Origin: an uncultured Clostridia bacterium
GTDB lineage: Bacteria; Bacillota; Clostridia; Oscillospirales; Ruminococcaceae
Direction: 5' to 3'
NCBI GenBank assembly: GCA_947629785.1
Contig: CANRFB010000005.1
Location: 1-64,000, forward strand
DNA: 64,000 nucleotides
The position numbers and the translations under genes were made by a program. The notes beneath the pieces are model-generated. The model did no database searches. It worked only from the letters and a program-made list of their open reading frames with translations, and was not told the origin of the DNA. This document shows, one piece after another, positions 1 through 9,097 of the stretch (positions are counted from its first letter, which is position 1; every line of letters begins with the position of its first letter).

Positions 1-1039
1 AGGGGGTAGGGAGAAATTTTTCCGGCATTTCAAAAAGTAAATAAATTATGAATTTAATTTTGCGAATAAGTTGATTAGATAGTAAAAATCTTATTATTTA
101 ATTCGACGTACGAGGGGCAAGACCAAAAAAGGAAGGGGGAAACCAGTGAAACGGATGGAACGCGGTGGATTTCCCCCTTCCTTTTATGGTCTTTCCCCTC
201 GCGCTCCCCTTGTCCTTTATTCTTACCCCCTTCGCCCAAGCTCGTAAGGGTTTACATATAATCAAAGTATCATAAATTTTATGAATTGCTTTACAAACTC
301 TGCATAATTTCTTTAAACTTTCATTTATAGAATGGACTATATTAAGTTGTGTCCGCAACGCGCGTAAGACTTTGTAAAGTTTACTAAACGCTTAAATTTT
401 GAGTAACTTTACGGAGAGTACATTGAACTCAAAGCGTAAATATACTTTACAAACCCTGTTTTGATGGTTCAACTTTATATTTAAGAACGGATTATTTAAG
501 CTTTGCTTTGATAGGTTCTCAAAGTCCTGTAAAGTTTATAAAAATATTCAAACCAGATTTTTTAGGTTAGACTCTTGGTAGCTTGGGCGAAAGGGGATAG
601 GTTTAAGGAGAGAGAAATGCACGAAAACCAACGCAAAGCGTTGGTTGGGAGAACCTAAAAGGGAAGAAACAACCGCGAAGCGGTTTGTTTTGAAATCACG
701 CCGCGTCCCTATCAAGTTTCCGGTTTCCCCCTTCCCTTTTTGGTGCTTCCCCTCGTTTATCGAATAACTAAGGAGTTATTACTATTATGGTGGATTTTGT
801 ATAATTGTTATTTAAAAGCAATAAACTATTAAATAAATTTTAACTCATTGAAATACCGTGGAGAAATTTTTCCAAATCATTTTTCGGACACGAAAACAGT
901 GTGTGATTTTGCAGGAAAAGCAATATCACATTTCAGAACATCGGGAAACGCATTTTATGTACAGAATATCCATACACGATATAAGGATAACAAAAATCCG
1001 CCAATACCCGTAGGATATTGACGGAAGAACCTAAAGAAT
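1..1039. other. gene-free region rich in inverted repeats
   Basis: No convincing gene is present. The ORF on the minus strand at 98-358 lies across repeat arms and has no ribosome binding site. The stretch is AT-rich except for G/C-run repeat arms. It contains a 665-bp element (101-765) bounded by 44-bp terminal inverted repeats, an inner inverted repeat pair (222-242 with 580-600), and small perfect hairpins near 626-646 and 668-690. A 14-bp direct repeat GGAGAAATTTTTCC occurs at 10-23 and again at 860-873. Nothing is recognisable in 774-1039 apart from this repeat. Confidence 0.6.
101..765. mobile_element. non-coding element with 44-bp terminal inverted repeats
   Basis: The arms 101-144 and 722-765 are inverted copies of each other, matching at about 37 of 44 positions without a gap; the core reads GGAAGGGGGAAACC. 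A further inverted copy of part of the left arm at 168-202 lets 112-200 fold into a long local hairpin. A second inverted pair (222-242 and 580-600) nests inside. There is no transposase ORF and no clear target-site duplication. It is best described as a MITE-like or structured DNA element; mobility is inferred only from the inverted ends. Confidence 0.5.
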
Positions 1040-1855
1040 CTAAAGATTGCTTGCTTCGCGGAGATTCTGACTTTTGAGCTTGTATTTCAAACGCAGATCA
1101 TCGGTGATCAGCGCAATAAATTCCGAGTTGGTAGGCTTGCCTTTTCCCACGCTTACGGTGTAGCCGAACATTCCGTTGAGAATGTCCACATCGCCCCTGT
1201 CCCAAGCCGTTTCAATGGCGTGACGGATAGCCCGTTCCACCCGTGAAGAAGTTGTGGAGAATTTCTCCGCCACGGTGGGGTAAAGCAGTTTAGTAATGCT
1301 TTCCAGCATTTCGGGGTCATTTATGGAAAGAATGATCGCTTCCCTCAGATAATGGTAGCCCTTTATGTGGGCAGGTATCCCTATCTGATGTATAATGTCG
1401 GTAACAATTGTTTCCAGACGTGCACTGTAATCTTCCGAATAACCTGTGGTAAGTTCCACCAGATCTTCGGGTGAAATATGGGTTATAGCCCTTACGAACG
1501 TAGCGGATTCAAAGGGTTTGATCATGATATAAGCGTTCCGCATAGCCATGATCTCTTTTTCGATGTAGGTGTTCTTGTAGGAGGAAGTGATTATGAAAAA
1601 CGGCTTGTTCTCCATATTCTTGGTCTTTTCGATAACGTCGAGAGCGCCGCCTCCGGGCATTATGGCACTGCACATGACGAAATCGGGCATAAAGCTTTCC
1701 AGTTCGGCAAAAACAGCCGTTCCCTCCGCGGGACACAATTTAACTATGTACCCCGCATCTTCCGCGGCAGCCGCGCACTGCTTGGCAAACTCGGTATTTT
1801 CCTCGCCTATAAGGACTTTAAGTGACGTTGGGTTGGGTTTAACGTTTGCAGTCAT
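1040..1855 (-). CDS. spo0A: Spo0A-family response regulator with degenerate receiver
   Basis: 271 residues. The C-terminal half is a textbook Spo0A DNA-binding domain, with [14 protein letters not shown] and the recognition-helix stretch [15 protein letters not shown]; this domain binds TTTGTCGAA boxes in Bacillus and Clostridium. The N-terminal half aligns to the receiver domain, but the phospho-acceptor Asp is replaced by Ser63 (in MCSAIMP) and the acidic pair DD is EE (residues 18-19, GEEN); the conserved Lys of KPF is kept. Phosphorelay activation as in B. subtilis therefore looks unlikely; this is inference from missing residues. I chose the ATG at 1855 over the longer track ORF because AGGAGGT lies just upstream of it. 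A perfect 0A box lies 86 bases upstream, suggesting autoregulation. A paralogue elsewhere could be the true Spo0A. Confidence 0.88.
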   Translation of the reverse strand: MTANVKPNPTSLKVLIGEENTEFAKQCAAAAEDAGYIVKLCPAEGTAVFAELESFMPDFVMCSAIMPGGGALDVIEKTKNMENKPFFIITSSYKNTYIEKEIMAMRNAYIMIKPFESATFVRAITHISPEDLVELTTGYSEDYSARLETIVTDIIHQIGIPAHIKGYHYLREAIILSINDPEMLESITKLLYPTVAEKFSTTSSRVERAIRHAIETAWDRGDVDILNGMFGYTVSVGKGKPTNSEFIALITDDLRLKYKLKSQNLREASNL

Positions 1856-1909
1856 TGATAATAGACCTCCTGAAAAATTTATCTTTATCCATATATTACC
1901 ATAAAACTC

Positions 1910-1915
1910 ATTATA
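1910..1915 (-). promoter_or_regulatory. -10 element of spo0A-like gene
   Basis: TATAAT on the minus strand, 54 bases upstream of the start codon. No consensus -35 is visible at 17 bp, which fits a promoter that depends on an activator bound just upstream. Confidence 0.5.
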
Positions 1916-1940
1916 GTTTAATAGTAAATTTTCCCATTTA

Positions 1941-1949
1941 TTCGACAAA
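1941..1949 (-). promoter_or_regulatory. perfect Spo0A box upstream of spo0A-like gene
   Basis: The minus strand reads TTTGTCGAA, identical to the known 0A-box consensus. It lies 25 bp upstream of the TATAAT, next to where a -35 element would be, the usual place for Spo0A-activated sigma-A promoters. Autoregulation is inferred. Confidence 0.6.
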
Positions 1950-2443
1950 CAAGGTTATGCGGTGACATAACAGCCGAAAAAATTTCTGTGGCAATATAGG
2001 GAAAACCTTAAAAAATCCGTAAAAGCAGCCTTTGTTGTCAATATGACAGTCAGATTGACTTTCAGCCAGACAGCCGCACCGGAAATTTTCACATAATGTA
2101 TAATATAAAAAATATACACACGCAAAACGCGTACAACGATATTTTGTTTGCCTTGTATTTTGTAAAAAACAAGGCATAGAACCAACTGTTTAAATTATGT
2201 ATTAATTTATAATAATACAAAACTCACGTTTTGTCAACAAATTTAACGATAATATTCAAAATTCGTTGTATATGTCAAAAATATCCTTGCTATTCTGTAC
2301 GAAATGTATAATAAATAGTGCGTGAAACCTTATTTTTATATGTGAAAGGAATGACAGATATGAAATTTGTTGCTGAAATGCTGTAAAAACAAGGCAATTT
2401 GTTCCGTAATTCCGTTTAAAATAACGGATTTTATGTAATTTGC

Positions 2444-2472
2444 TTGACGATAGCGTTATTTTTTGGTATAAT
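2444..2472 (+). promoter_or_regulatory. sigma-A promoter P1 of pseudokinase gene
   Basis: TTGACG, 17-bp spacer, TATAAT. The predicted start lies near 2479, just upstream of the phased operator repeats, so the repeats would be in its transcript and could block it. Confidence 0.65.
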
Positions 2473-2498
2473 TAAAGCTGTGTAAACAGAATCCCAAA

Positions 2499-2542
2499 GG
2501 TTACAAAACGATTACAATTCGGCTACAATTCGGTTACAGATA
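2499..2542 (+). promoter_or_regulatory. four 11-bp-phased operator repeats
   Basis: Four consecutive 11-mers: GGTTACAAAAC, GATTACAATTC, GGCTACAATTC and GGTTACAGATA. The ACA core recurs at exactly 11-bp steps, so all copies face one side of the helix. They end directly at the -35 of promoter P2. This is the arrangement used by OmpR/PhoB-family response regulators to activate promoters; the regulator itself is unknown. Confidence 0.6.
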
Positions 2543-2571
2543 TTGACAAAATGCAGGCTTGCTGATATTAT
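2543..2571 (+). promoter_or_regulatory. promoter P2 of pseudokinase gene
   Basis: TTGACA, 17-bp spacer, TATTAT, abutting the phased repeats on its upstream side. The start near 2578 would leave a leader of about 33 bases before the TTG start codon. Confidence 0.65.
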
Positions 2572-2610
2572 TAATATAAAGCAGGTAAAGCAGAGGAGGA
2601 ATTTTTCAAA

Positions 2611-4419
2611 TTGGAACGCTTGAATCTTTGCTACGGCTGCATGGAGCCAATAGATGAAAACGCCGAGGTATGTCCGGAATGCGGATACCATATGGGCGCG
2701 CCCCATCTTCCGGCTTATCTTAAACCGGGTACAATGCTTAATGAACGCTACATGGTGGGAAAACTCCTTACCTATAACGGCGAAAGCGCATCATATATCG
2801 CTTTCGATACCATCACCGAGTCAAAAGTCATGATAAGGGAATATATGCCCGATTCCCTCTGTACAAGAGAAAAGGGCAGTTCCGTGATAAACGTAAATCC
2901 CGACAGCGTTGCGGGTTATAAGACCCTGCTTTCCGAATTTGTGGAACTTAACAAAGTGCTTTCAAAAATGCGCACCCTTAACCATATAAACGCCGCCATT
3001 GATATGTTCGGCGACAACAATACCGCATACGCGGTTTTCGACTGGATAGGCGGAAAGACCCTTGGCGAATACCTTAAAGAACACGGCGGAAAGCTCTCAT
3101 GGGAGGAAGTCAAAAAGCTTTTCCCGCCCATATTCACGACACTTTCCCTTGTTCATAACGCAGGACTTGTTCACAGGGGCATTTCCCCCGAAAATATCGT
3201 TATCGGCGAAAAGGGCGAGCTGAAAATAATAGGCTTCTGTATTGCCGACGCCCGCACCGCAAACACCGAACTCGTTCCCGAAATGTACAACGGCTATGCC
3301 GCGCCGGAACAGTACGGTTCCAACAACTGGCAGGGAACATGGACGGACGTTTACGGAATATCCGCTCTTTTGTACAGAATACTGACGGGAGTCGTTCCAA
3401 CCGACGCGGTAAGCAGGATTTCCAACGACGAACTGGAAGAACCCGTAAAGCTTGACAAGAATATCCCGCGGAACGTTTCAAGAGTTATCATGGACGGTCT
3501 TTGCGTAAACAGCGAAATGCGCGTGCAGACAATTACCGAACTGGTAACAAGGCTTTTTGAACAGCCGGAAAACGGCACACGGCTGTCCTCCTCCAGCACA
3601 CAGACAATAACCATTCCAAGACAAAGCAGCAGCGGAAACCGCCGCAAGAAGAATTCCGCACCCAGCAGGCACGGGCTTTTCATAATGGTAATAGCGATAA
3701 TACTCTGCATAGGAATGTTCTTTCTGGTAATGGTGCTCATACTTTCGGTGGACGACAACAGCAGCGGCTTTGCAACCGGCGACACGGGGCTTTCTTCCAT
3801 AACCGACAGCAGCGGATTTGAAACAACAACGGAAATTACCCTTGAACCGGTAGTTGAAACAACGACCACCACAATTGTTTCCACTGCACAGAATAACGTC
3901 ATGGTCTATGTAATGAACGACCTGACGGGCAAATTCTTCGATGTAATAAGCAAATCCGACAGCTACAGCAGTCTTGTTTTCAAGGCCGAATACGAATACA
4001 ACGATATATTCTCAAAAGGGCAGATATTTGAGCAGTCCATTCCCAAAAACGAAACCTACGAGGAGGGCGCGGAAATTACCGTAAAGGTAAGCCTCGGGCC
4101 TAAGTATATAACCGTTCCGGAATATCTTTCACTGAGCAAGAAAGACTATTTTGCAAAGCTCGACAGCCTCGGAATAAAGTACGAGGAACAGGAAGAACTT
4201 ACGGAGGACGTTCTGGAGGGCTACGTTTACAAGACAAGCAAGGAAGCGGGCGAACAGATAGACGTTGAAAAGGGCGAAACACTTATTGTATATGTGGCAA
4301 AGAACCCGCCCAAAACCGAAACTTCCACCGAACCCCATTCCACGGACGAACCCGATAAAACGTCTGAAACAGGCTATGTCACCGAAGAACCGGACGTTAT
4401 TATAACTATATTCGATTAA
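2611..4419 (+). CDS. membrane Ser/Thr pseudokinase with PASTA repeats
   Basis: 602 residues from a TTG start preceded by GAGGAGG. Order: zinc ribbon (CYGC...CPEC, residues 7-24), protein-kinase fold (about 45-320), basic linker, one membrane helix (about 355-380), then two PASTA-like extracellular repeats (about 430-570) and a Thr/Glu-rich tail. The kinase fold is catalytically broken: the glycine loop is unrecognisable, the beta-3 Lys is Arg76 (MIREYMP), the catalytic HRD is HRG (188-190) and DFG is GFC (208-210), while APEQYG is kept. PASTA kinases sense cell-wall fragments; this one probably signals by binding rather than phosphorylation (inference). It is followed by a terminator and a second zinc-ribbon membrane protein. 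Confidence 0.85.
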   Translation: MERLNLCYGCMEPIDENAEVCPECGYHMGAPHLPAYLKPGTMLNERYMVGKLLTYNGESASYIAFDTITESKVMIREYMPDSLCTREKGSSVINVNPDSVAGYKTLLSEFVELNKVLSKMRTLNHINAAIDMFGDNNTAYAVFDWIGGKTLGEYLKEHGGKLSWEEVKKLFPPIFTTLSLVHNAGLVHRGISPENIVIGEKGELKIIGFCIADARTANTELVPEMYNGYAAPEQYGSNNWQGTWTDVYGISALLYRILTGVVPTDAVSRISNDELEEPVKLDKNIPRNVSRVIMDGLCVNSEMRVQTITELVTRLFEQPENGTRLSSSSTQTITIPRQSSSGNRRKKNSAPSRHGLFIMVIAIILCIGMFFLVMVLILSVDDNSSGFATGDTGLSSITDSSGFETTTEITLEPVVETTTTTIVSTAQNNVMVYVMNDLTGKFFDVISKSDSYSSLVFKAEYEYNDIFSKGQIFEQSIPKNETYEEGAEITVKVSLGPKYITVPEYLSLSKKDYFAKLDSLGIKYEEQEELTEDVLEGYVYKTSKEAGEQIDVEKGETLIVYVAKNPPKTETSTEPHSTDEPDKTSETGYVTEEPDVIITIFD

Positions 4420-4428
4420 ACTGATCCG

Positions 4429-4457
4429 AAAGCTGCCGTTCCATGACGGCGGCTTTT
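4429..4457 (+). terminator. intrinsic terminator after pseudokinase gene
   Basis: Stem AAGCTGCCGT / ACGGCGGC-type arms with loop TCCATG, followed by a T run. It lies between the pseudokinase stop and the ribosome binding site of the next gene, so expression of that gene would need read-through or its own start. Confidence 0.65.
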
Positions 4458-4489
4458 TGATTAAATCCGTTCCGAAAGGAGGGGAAGCC

Positions 4490-6115
4490 ATGACCTGCGG
4501 CAGCTGCGGCGGAACGGTAAGAGATACGGCAAAATTCTGCCCGTGGTGCGGAGTGAGACTCACGGCAGTTCCCGAACCGCAAGAAACGGAAACCGAAACC
4601 GCAAAAACGGAAATAACAGCGGAAATAATTCCGGAAACGGCGGCAGAAATTCCGCAAAAAGCGGAAATTTCCGACAAAGAAACAGAAAATAAGTCGGAAC
4701 TGGGACTGAAATTCGACAGTGGGAAACAGCTTTTCGTGCCGGATATGTCTGAAAAACCGGAAATTTCCAAAAAGGACCGCAAACAGCGGCAAAAAAGCGA
4801 ACGCACAGTGAGATTTTCTCCGAAAATAGGAAAATCCCTGCTTATTGCGGCATTTGCGGCGGCGGTCTGTATCGGCACAGTGTTCGTAATTCCCGCCTAT
4901 GGAACGCCGTTTTTTAAGTATACAAACGCCGTAAGGCTTTTCCGCGGCGGAGAATATGAAGCCGCCATGGATATTTTTACCGAACTCGGGGATTATAAGG
5001 ACAGCGCGGAAAATGTTATGAAGTGCCGCTACGGAATGGCGGAAATTCTCGCAAATAAGGAAAATTATGACGCGGCGGCAAAAGCATTTGCAGCTTTGAA
5101 CGGCTATTCCGATTCGGACGAAAAAGCCGCGGAATGTCTTATCCGTTCCGCGGATATACTTGCGGAAAAGGGCGAACTTGACACGGCGATGTCCGCATAC
5201 CGTTCGGCGGGAAGAGCCGACCTTGCGGAAAACGCCGCAAGATCACAGGCTGCAAAACTTGCGGAAACGGGAGATTTCTTTGCCGCGGCGGAAATTGCGG
5301 AGAAATATTCCCATGACGCGGCTCTGGAATATATTTACACGGGTTCCCTTACGGCAAAGGACAGTGGCGACTTGGAAACAGCCGCGGCGGGATTCCTGAA
5401 ACTCGGGAATTATAAGGATTCCGCGAGGCTTTTCGGGGAATGTACATATCAGACCTGCGCTGCGGAATACCACAGCGGGAAGTTTTCCTCCGAAACGGTG
5501 CGGAAATTCTACGAAATGGGGAATTACAGGGATTCCGCCGCGCTTTTCACTGAATCCGCATACGAAAACGGCGTGAAACTTCTTGAAAGCGGCGACTACT
5601 ACCAAGCCTCGCTGATGTTCAGGAATTCGGGAACGTATAAGGATTCCTACGCGCAGCTTCACAAGGCATTGTATCAGCTGGGAATGTCCCTGAAAGACAC
5701 CGACAGCGCGTCTGCGTATTCGATTTTCGCCATGCTGGGGAATTATTCGGACAGCGCGGCTATGAAAAAGGCGTCCGCAAACGGTTCGGCATGGTACGCG
5801 GACGGCTACACGGCGGCTGACGGCTTCTGCACATCGGAATTTTATACAGACGACAGGATAAACGTCACCTGCGCCATGGGAACGGATTCCCCCTCCGCGC
5901 CCGTAACATTGGTGCTTTCCCTTACCGACAGCGGTGGAAATATTCTTTCCGCCGAGTGCGAAAACGTCCGCAACAGCAGTTCTTTCAGCGCTGAGATACC
6001 CTTGGACGGCGTGTCCGCAGGCAAAGCGGAAATAACGGTTTCCCTGAAAGACGGCGGAGACGTGCTGAGAAGATTTGAGGTAAACATTTATGACCGCAAC
6101 GCCGCTTCAGGCTGA
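4490..6115 (+). CDS. zinc-ribbon membrane protein with YKDS repeats
   Basis: 541 residues. An N-terminal zinc ribbon (CGSCGG...CPWCG) is followed by a Glu/Thr-rich linker, one membrane helix (about 118-140) and an alpha-helical repeat region, where a motif of the form LGNYKDSA recurs roughly every 35-40 residues, as in tetratricopeptide-like proteins. A beta-rich C-terminal domain of about 95 residues follows. I chose the ATG at 4490 because AAAGGAGGGG lies immediately upstream; the track start is earlier and has none. Function is unknown. The zinc ribbon shared with the upstream pseudokinase suggests they belong to one envelope-related cluster (inference). Confidence 0.75.
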   Translation: MTCGSCGGTVRDTAKFCPWCGVRLTAVPEPQETETETAKTEITAEIIPETAAEIPQKAEISDKETENKSELGLKFDSGKQLFVPDMSEKPEISKKDRKQRQKSERTVRFSPKIGKSLLIAAFAAAVCIGTVFVIPAYGTPFFKYTNAVRLFRGGEYEAAMDIFTELGDYKDSAENVMKCRYGMAEILANKENYDAAAKAFAALNGYSDSDEKAAECLIRSADILAEKGELDTAMSAYRSAGRADLAENAARSQAAKLAETGDFFAAAEIAEKYSHDAALEYIYTGSLTAKDSGDLETAAAGFLKLGNYKDSARLFGECTYQTCAAEYHSGKFSSETVRKFYEMGNYRDSAALFTESAYENGVKLLESGDYYQASLMFRNSGTYKDSYAQLHKALYQLGMSLKDTDSASAYSIFAMLGNYSDSAAMKKASANGSAWYADGYTAADGFCTSEFYTDDRINVTCAMGTDSPSAPVTLVLSLTDSGGNILSAECENVRNSSSFSAEIPLDGVSAGKAEITVSLKDGGDVLRRFEVNIYDRNAASG

Positions 6116-6152
6116 TATTTTAAATTATCCTGAAAGCTTGTTTCAAAAAATA

Positions 6153-6181
6153 TTGACAAATCGGGAATAATGCGGTATAAT
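6153..6181 (+). promoter_or_regulatory. sigma-A promoter of secA
   Basis: TTGACA, 17-bp spacer, TATAAT, followed by a leader of about 55 bases and the ribosome binding site AAAGGTGG. Confidence 0.8.
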
Positions 6182-6241
6182 TATAATGTATGCTAAAAGA
6201 AGTATAAAGAACATTCATAACACAAAGGTGGAATTTTAAAA

Positions 6242-8986
6242 ATGGGTATTTTTGACGGACTTTTCGGAAATTACAGTAAGCGCGAACTTGCTAAGATAGA
6301 ACCTATCAAAAACCGCGTTCTTGACCTTGAAGACCAGTATGCCGCTATGTCGGAGGAAGTCCTTAAAGGTCAGACCAAAATACTGAAAAAACGCCTCGAG
6401 GACGGCGAAACTCTGGACGATATTCTTCCGCAGGCACTGGCTACAGTCCGCGAAGCGGCTTGGCGTGTTCTGGGAAAGAAGCCGTTCCCCGTACAGATAA
6501 TCGGCGCTATCGTTCTTAATCAGGGACGTATCGCAGAAATGAAAACAGGTGAGGGTAAAACTCTCGTTGCCTGCTGCGCTTCCTACCTCTGCGCCTTGGA
6601 GGGAAAAGGCGTTCACGTTGTTACCGTAAACGACTACCTTGCCAAGTTCCAGTCGGAGGAAATGGGAAAAGTTTACCGCTATCTGGGACTTACCATAGGC
6701 TGTATCCTCCACGATATGAACAACGACCAGCGCCGCGAAGCCTACAACTGCGATATTACCTACGGCACAAACAACGAATTCGGCTTTGACTATCTCCGTG
6801 ACAACATGGTCATTTACAAAAGCGAAAAGGTTCAGCGCGAACACCATTTCGCCATTGTGGACGAGGTGGACTCTATCCTCATAGATGAAGCAAGAACTCC
6901 GCTTATCATTTCAGGCAAAGGCGACAAGTCCACGGAACTTTACACCATGGCGGATAAATTTGCCAAAACTCTGAAACCCTACATCGTTGTTGAAATGGAC
7001 AACAAGGTGGATCAGGAAGAAGCTTCCGAGAACTGCGACTACATCATTGACGAAAAGGCAAAGACCGCCACAATCACCCGTCAGGGCGTTAAAAAAGCGG
7101 AGAAATACTTCAATGTGGTAAATCTGTTCGACGCGGACAACTCCACGCTTCTCCACCACATAAATCAGGCTCTGAAAGCAAACGGCGTTATGAAAGCCGA
7201 CATCGATTACGTTGTCAAGGACGGCGAAGTCATTATCGTTGACGAATTTACGGGACGTCTTATGATGGGACGGCGTTTCAACGACGGTCTGCATCAGGCT
7301 ATCGAAGCCAAAGAGGGCGTTAAAGTCGCTCACGAATCCAAAACACTGGCAAGCATTACTTTCCAGAACTACTTCCGCCTGTACAAAAGGCTTTCGGGTA
7401 TGACAGGTACGGCTATGACCGAAGAGGAAGAGTTCAAGGAAATTTACAAACTGGACGTTATCGAAATACCCACGAACCGTCCCGTTCAGCGTATAGACCA
7501 CTCGGATGTGGTTTTCAAGACCGAACACGGCAAGTTCCTTGCGGCTATAAGAAAAATTGAGGAATGTCACGAAAAGGGACAGCCTGTTCTGGTGGGTACT
7601 GTTTCCATTGAAAAATCGGAAATACTTTCCAAAATGCTTTCCAAAAAGGGCATAAAGCACAATGTCCTGAACGCAAAACAGCATGAAAAAGAAGCGGAGA
7701 TCGTTGCTCAGGCAGGTAAGTACGGAGCCGTTACAATTGCCACAAACATGGCAGGACGCGGTACCGACATTATCCTCGGCGGTAACGCCGAATTCAAAGC
7801 TAAAGCCGAAATGAAGAAAATGGGCATGGAGGACGACCTTATCAACGAAGCCATAAGCTTTGCGGAAACCGACGACGAGGCGATCCTCGAAGCCAGAAAG
7901 ACCTACCGCGATCTTTACGACAAGTATAACGCCGAAGTCAAGGAAAAGGCGGAAAAGGTAAAGGAAGCAGGCGGATTGTTCATTTTGGGTACGGAAAGAC
8001 ACGAGTCCCGCCGTATCGACAACCAGCTCCGCGGACGTGCAGGACGTCAGGGAGACGTGGGCGAAAGCCAGTTCTTCCTGTCCCTTGAGGACGATCTTAT
8101 GCGGCTTTTCGGCGGCGACCGTATTACGGGAATGATGGAGGCTCTCAATGTTGAGGAGGATATGCCTATCGAGGCTAAACTTCTTACCAAAGTAATTGAA
8201 TCTTCCCAGAAAAAGGTAGAGGGCAGGAACTTTGCTATCCGTAAAAACGTCCTTAACTACGACGATGTTATGTCCGCCCAGAGGCAGATCATTTACAGCC
8301 AGAGGGCAAAAGTCCTTGACGGCGAGGACATTCACGAATATATCCTGAAAATGATACAGGATATGATCTCCGAAACGGTGGATCAGTACCTTTTGGACGA
8401 CAATGTAAAGGACGACTGGAACCTTGCGGGTCTCCGCGACAGATTCATGGGTCTGTTCACGGTGAACGAAGATTTCCGCTATACCACTGCGGAACTGGAG
8501 GAAGTTTCCAAGCAGGACATTGTTGACAAGCTTGTGAACCGCGCACTTGATTTCTACAAGCAGAAAGAAGAACGCGTGGGCTCGGAAGTTCTACGTGAAC
8601 TGGAAAGAGTTATCCTGTTAAAGATAGTAGACATCAAGTGGATGGCGCATATCGACGATATGGAAGAACTTAAGCGCGGTATCGGACTCCGTTCCTACGG
8701 TCAGAAGAACCCCGTTGTAGAATACCGTTTCGAGGGCTTTGAAATGTTCGACGCCATGGTGGAATCTATTCGTGAAGAAACTATCCGCCTGCTGTTTACC
8801 ATTCAGGTACAGCAGAACGGCGCCGCTCCCAAGCGCGAAAGAGTCATGAAACCCGTTGACACCGGCAGTGACGGAACGGTCACAAGCGCTCCCAGAAAGG
8901 TCGGCGCAAAAGTCGGCAGAAACGATCCCTGCCCCTGCGGCAGCGGCAAAAAGTACAAGAAATGCTGCGGAATGGACCTCAAATAA
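6242..8986 (+). CDS. secA: preprotein translocase ATPase SecA
   Basis: 914 residues, normal for SecA. It drives post-translational protein export through SecYEG by ATP hydrolysis at the inner face of the membrane. Visible: Walker A in [11 protein letters not shown], Walker B/DEAD equivalent [16 protein letters not shown], the preprotein cross-linking region, motif VI with [12 protein letters not shown], and the C-terminal zinc-binding SEC-C tail [13 protein letters not shown]. The ATG at 6242 has AAAGGTGG upstream. It has its own promoter and appears monocistronic or leads into the DUF1015 gene 111 bases downstream. Confidence 0.98.
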   Translation: MGIFDGLFGNYSKRELAKIEPIKNRVLDLEDQYAAMSEEVLKGQTKILKKRLEDGETLDDILPQALATVREAAWRVLGKKPFPVQIIGAIVLNQGRIAEMKTGEGKTLVACCASYLCALEGKGVHVVTVNDYLAKFQSEEMGKVYRYLGLTIGCILHDMNNDQRREAYNCDITYGTNNEFGFDYLRDNMVIYKSEKVQREHHFAIVDEVDSILIDEARTPLIISGKGDKSTELYTMADKFAKTLKPYIVVEMDNKVDQEEASENCDYIIDEKAKTATITRQGVKKAEKYFNVVNLFDADNSTLLHHINQALKANGVMKADIDYVVKDGEVIIVDEFTGRLMMGRRFNDGLHQAIEAKEGVKVAHESKTLASITFQNYFRLYKRLSGMTGTAMTEEEEFKEIYKLDVIEIPTNRPVQRIDHSDVVFKTEHGKFLAAIRKIEECHEKGQPVLVGTVSIEKSEILSKMLSKKGIKHNVLNAKQHEKEAEIVAQAGKYGAVTIATNMAGRGTDIILGGNAEFKAKAEMKKMGMEDDLINEAISFAETDDEAILEARKTYRDLYDKYNAEVKEKAEKVKEAGGLFILGTERHESRRIDNQLRGRAGRQGDVGESQFFLSLEDDLMRLFGGDRITGMMEALNVEEDMPIEAKLLTKVIESSQKKVEGRNFAIRKNVLNYDDVMSAQRQIIYSQRAKVLDGEDIHEYILKMIQDMISETVDQYLLDDNVKDDWNLAGLRDRFMGLFTVNEDFRYTTAELEEVSKQDIVDKLVNRALDFYKQKEERVGSEVLRELERVILLKIVDIKWMAHIDDMEELKRGIGLRSYGQKNPVVEYRFEGFEMFDAMVESIREETIRLLFTIQVQQNGAAPKRERVMKPVDTGSDGTVTSAPRKVGAKVGRNDPCPCGSGKKYKKCCGMDLK

Positions 8987-9097
8987 AGTTGCAGGCTGAG
9001 CCTGCACCCTTATAGAGTCGAGAATTAAGATAAAATATGTAATATTTGCAGATAATTTGCAGAATTATTTTTGAATATTTATGAAAGGGTTTGTGCT

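Larger units (their letters stand above)
1856..2610. other. intergenic region between divergent spo0A-like and pseudokinase genes
   Basis: 755 bases without a supported gene; the two minus ORFs in the track at 1938-2185 have no ribosome binding site. It holds the spo0A-like promoter and 0A box, two promoters and an operator array for the pseudokinase gene, and, at 2360-2386, an eight-codon reading frame (MKFVAEML) preceded by GAAAGGA, which may be chance. The middle part is very AT-rich. Confidence 0.5.

Noticed and set aside
98-358. 86-residue minus ORF
   Set aside because: Lies across inverted-repeat arms and low-complexity codons, without a ribosome binding site.
6911-8335. 474-residue minus ORF opposite secA
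   Set aside because: Shadow frame of a certain gene; composition is Phe/Val/His-rich, typical of antisense frames here.
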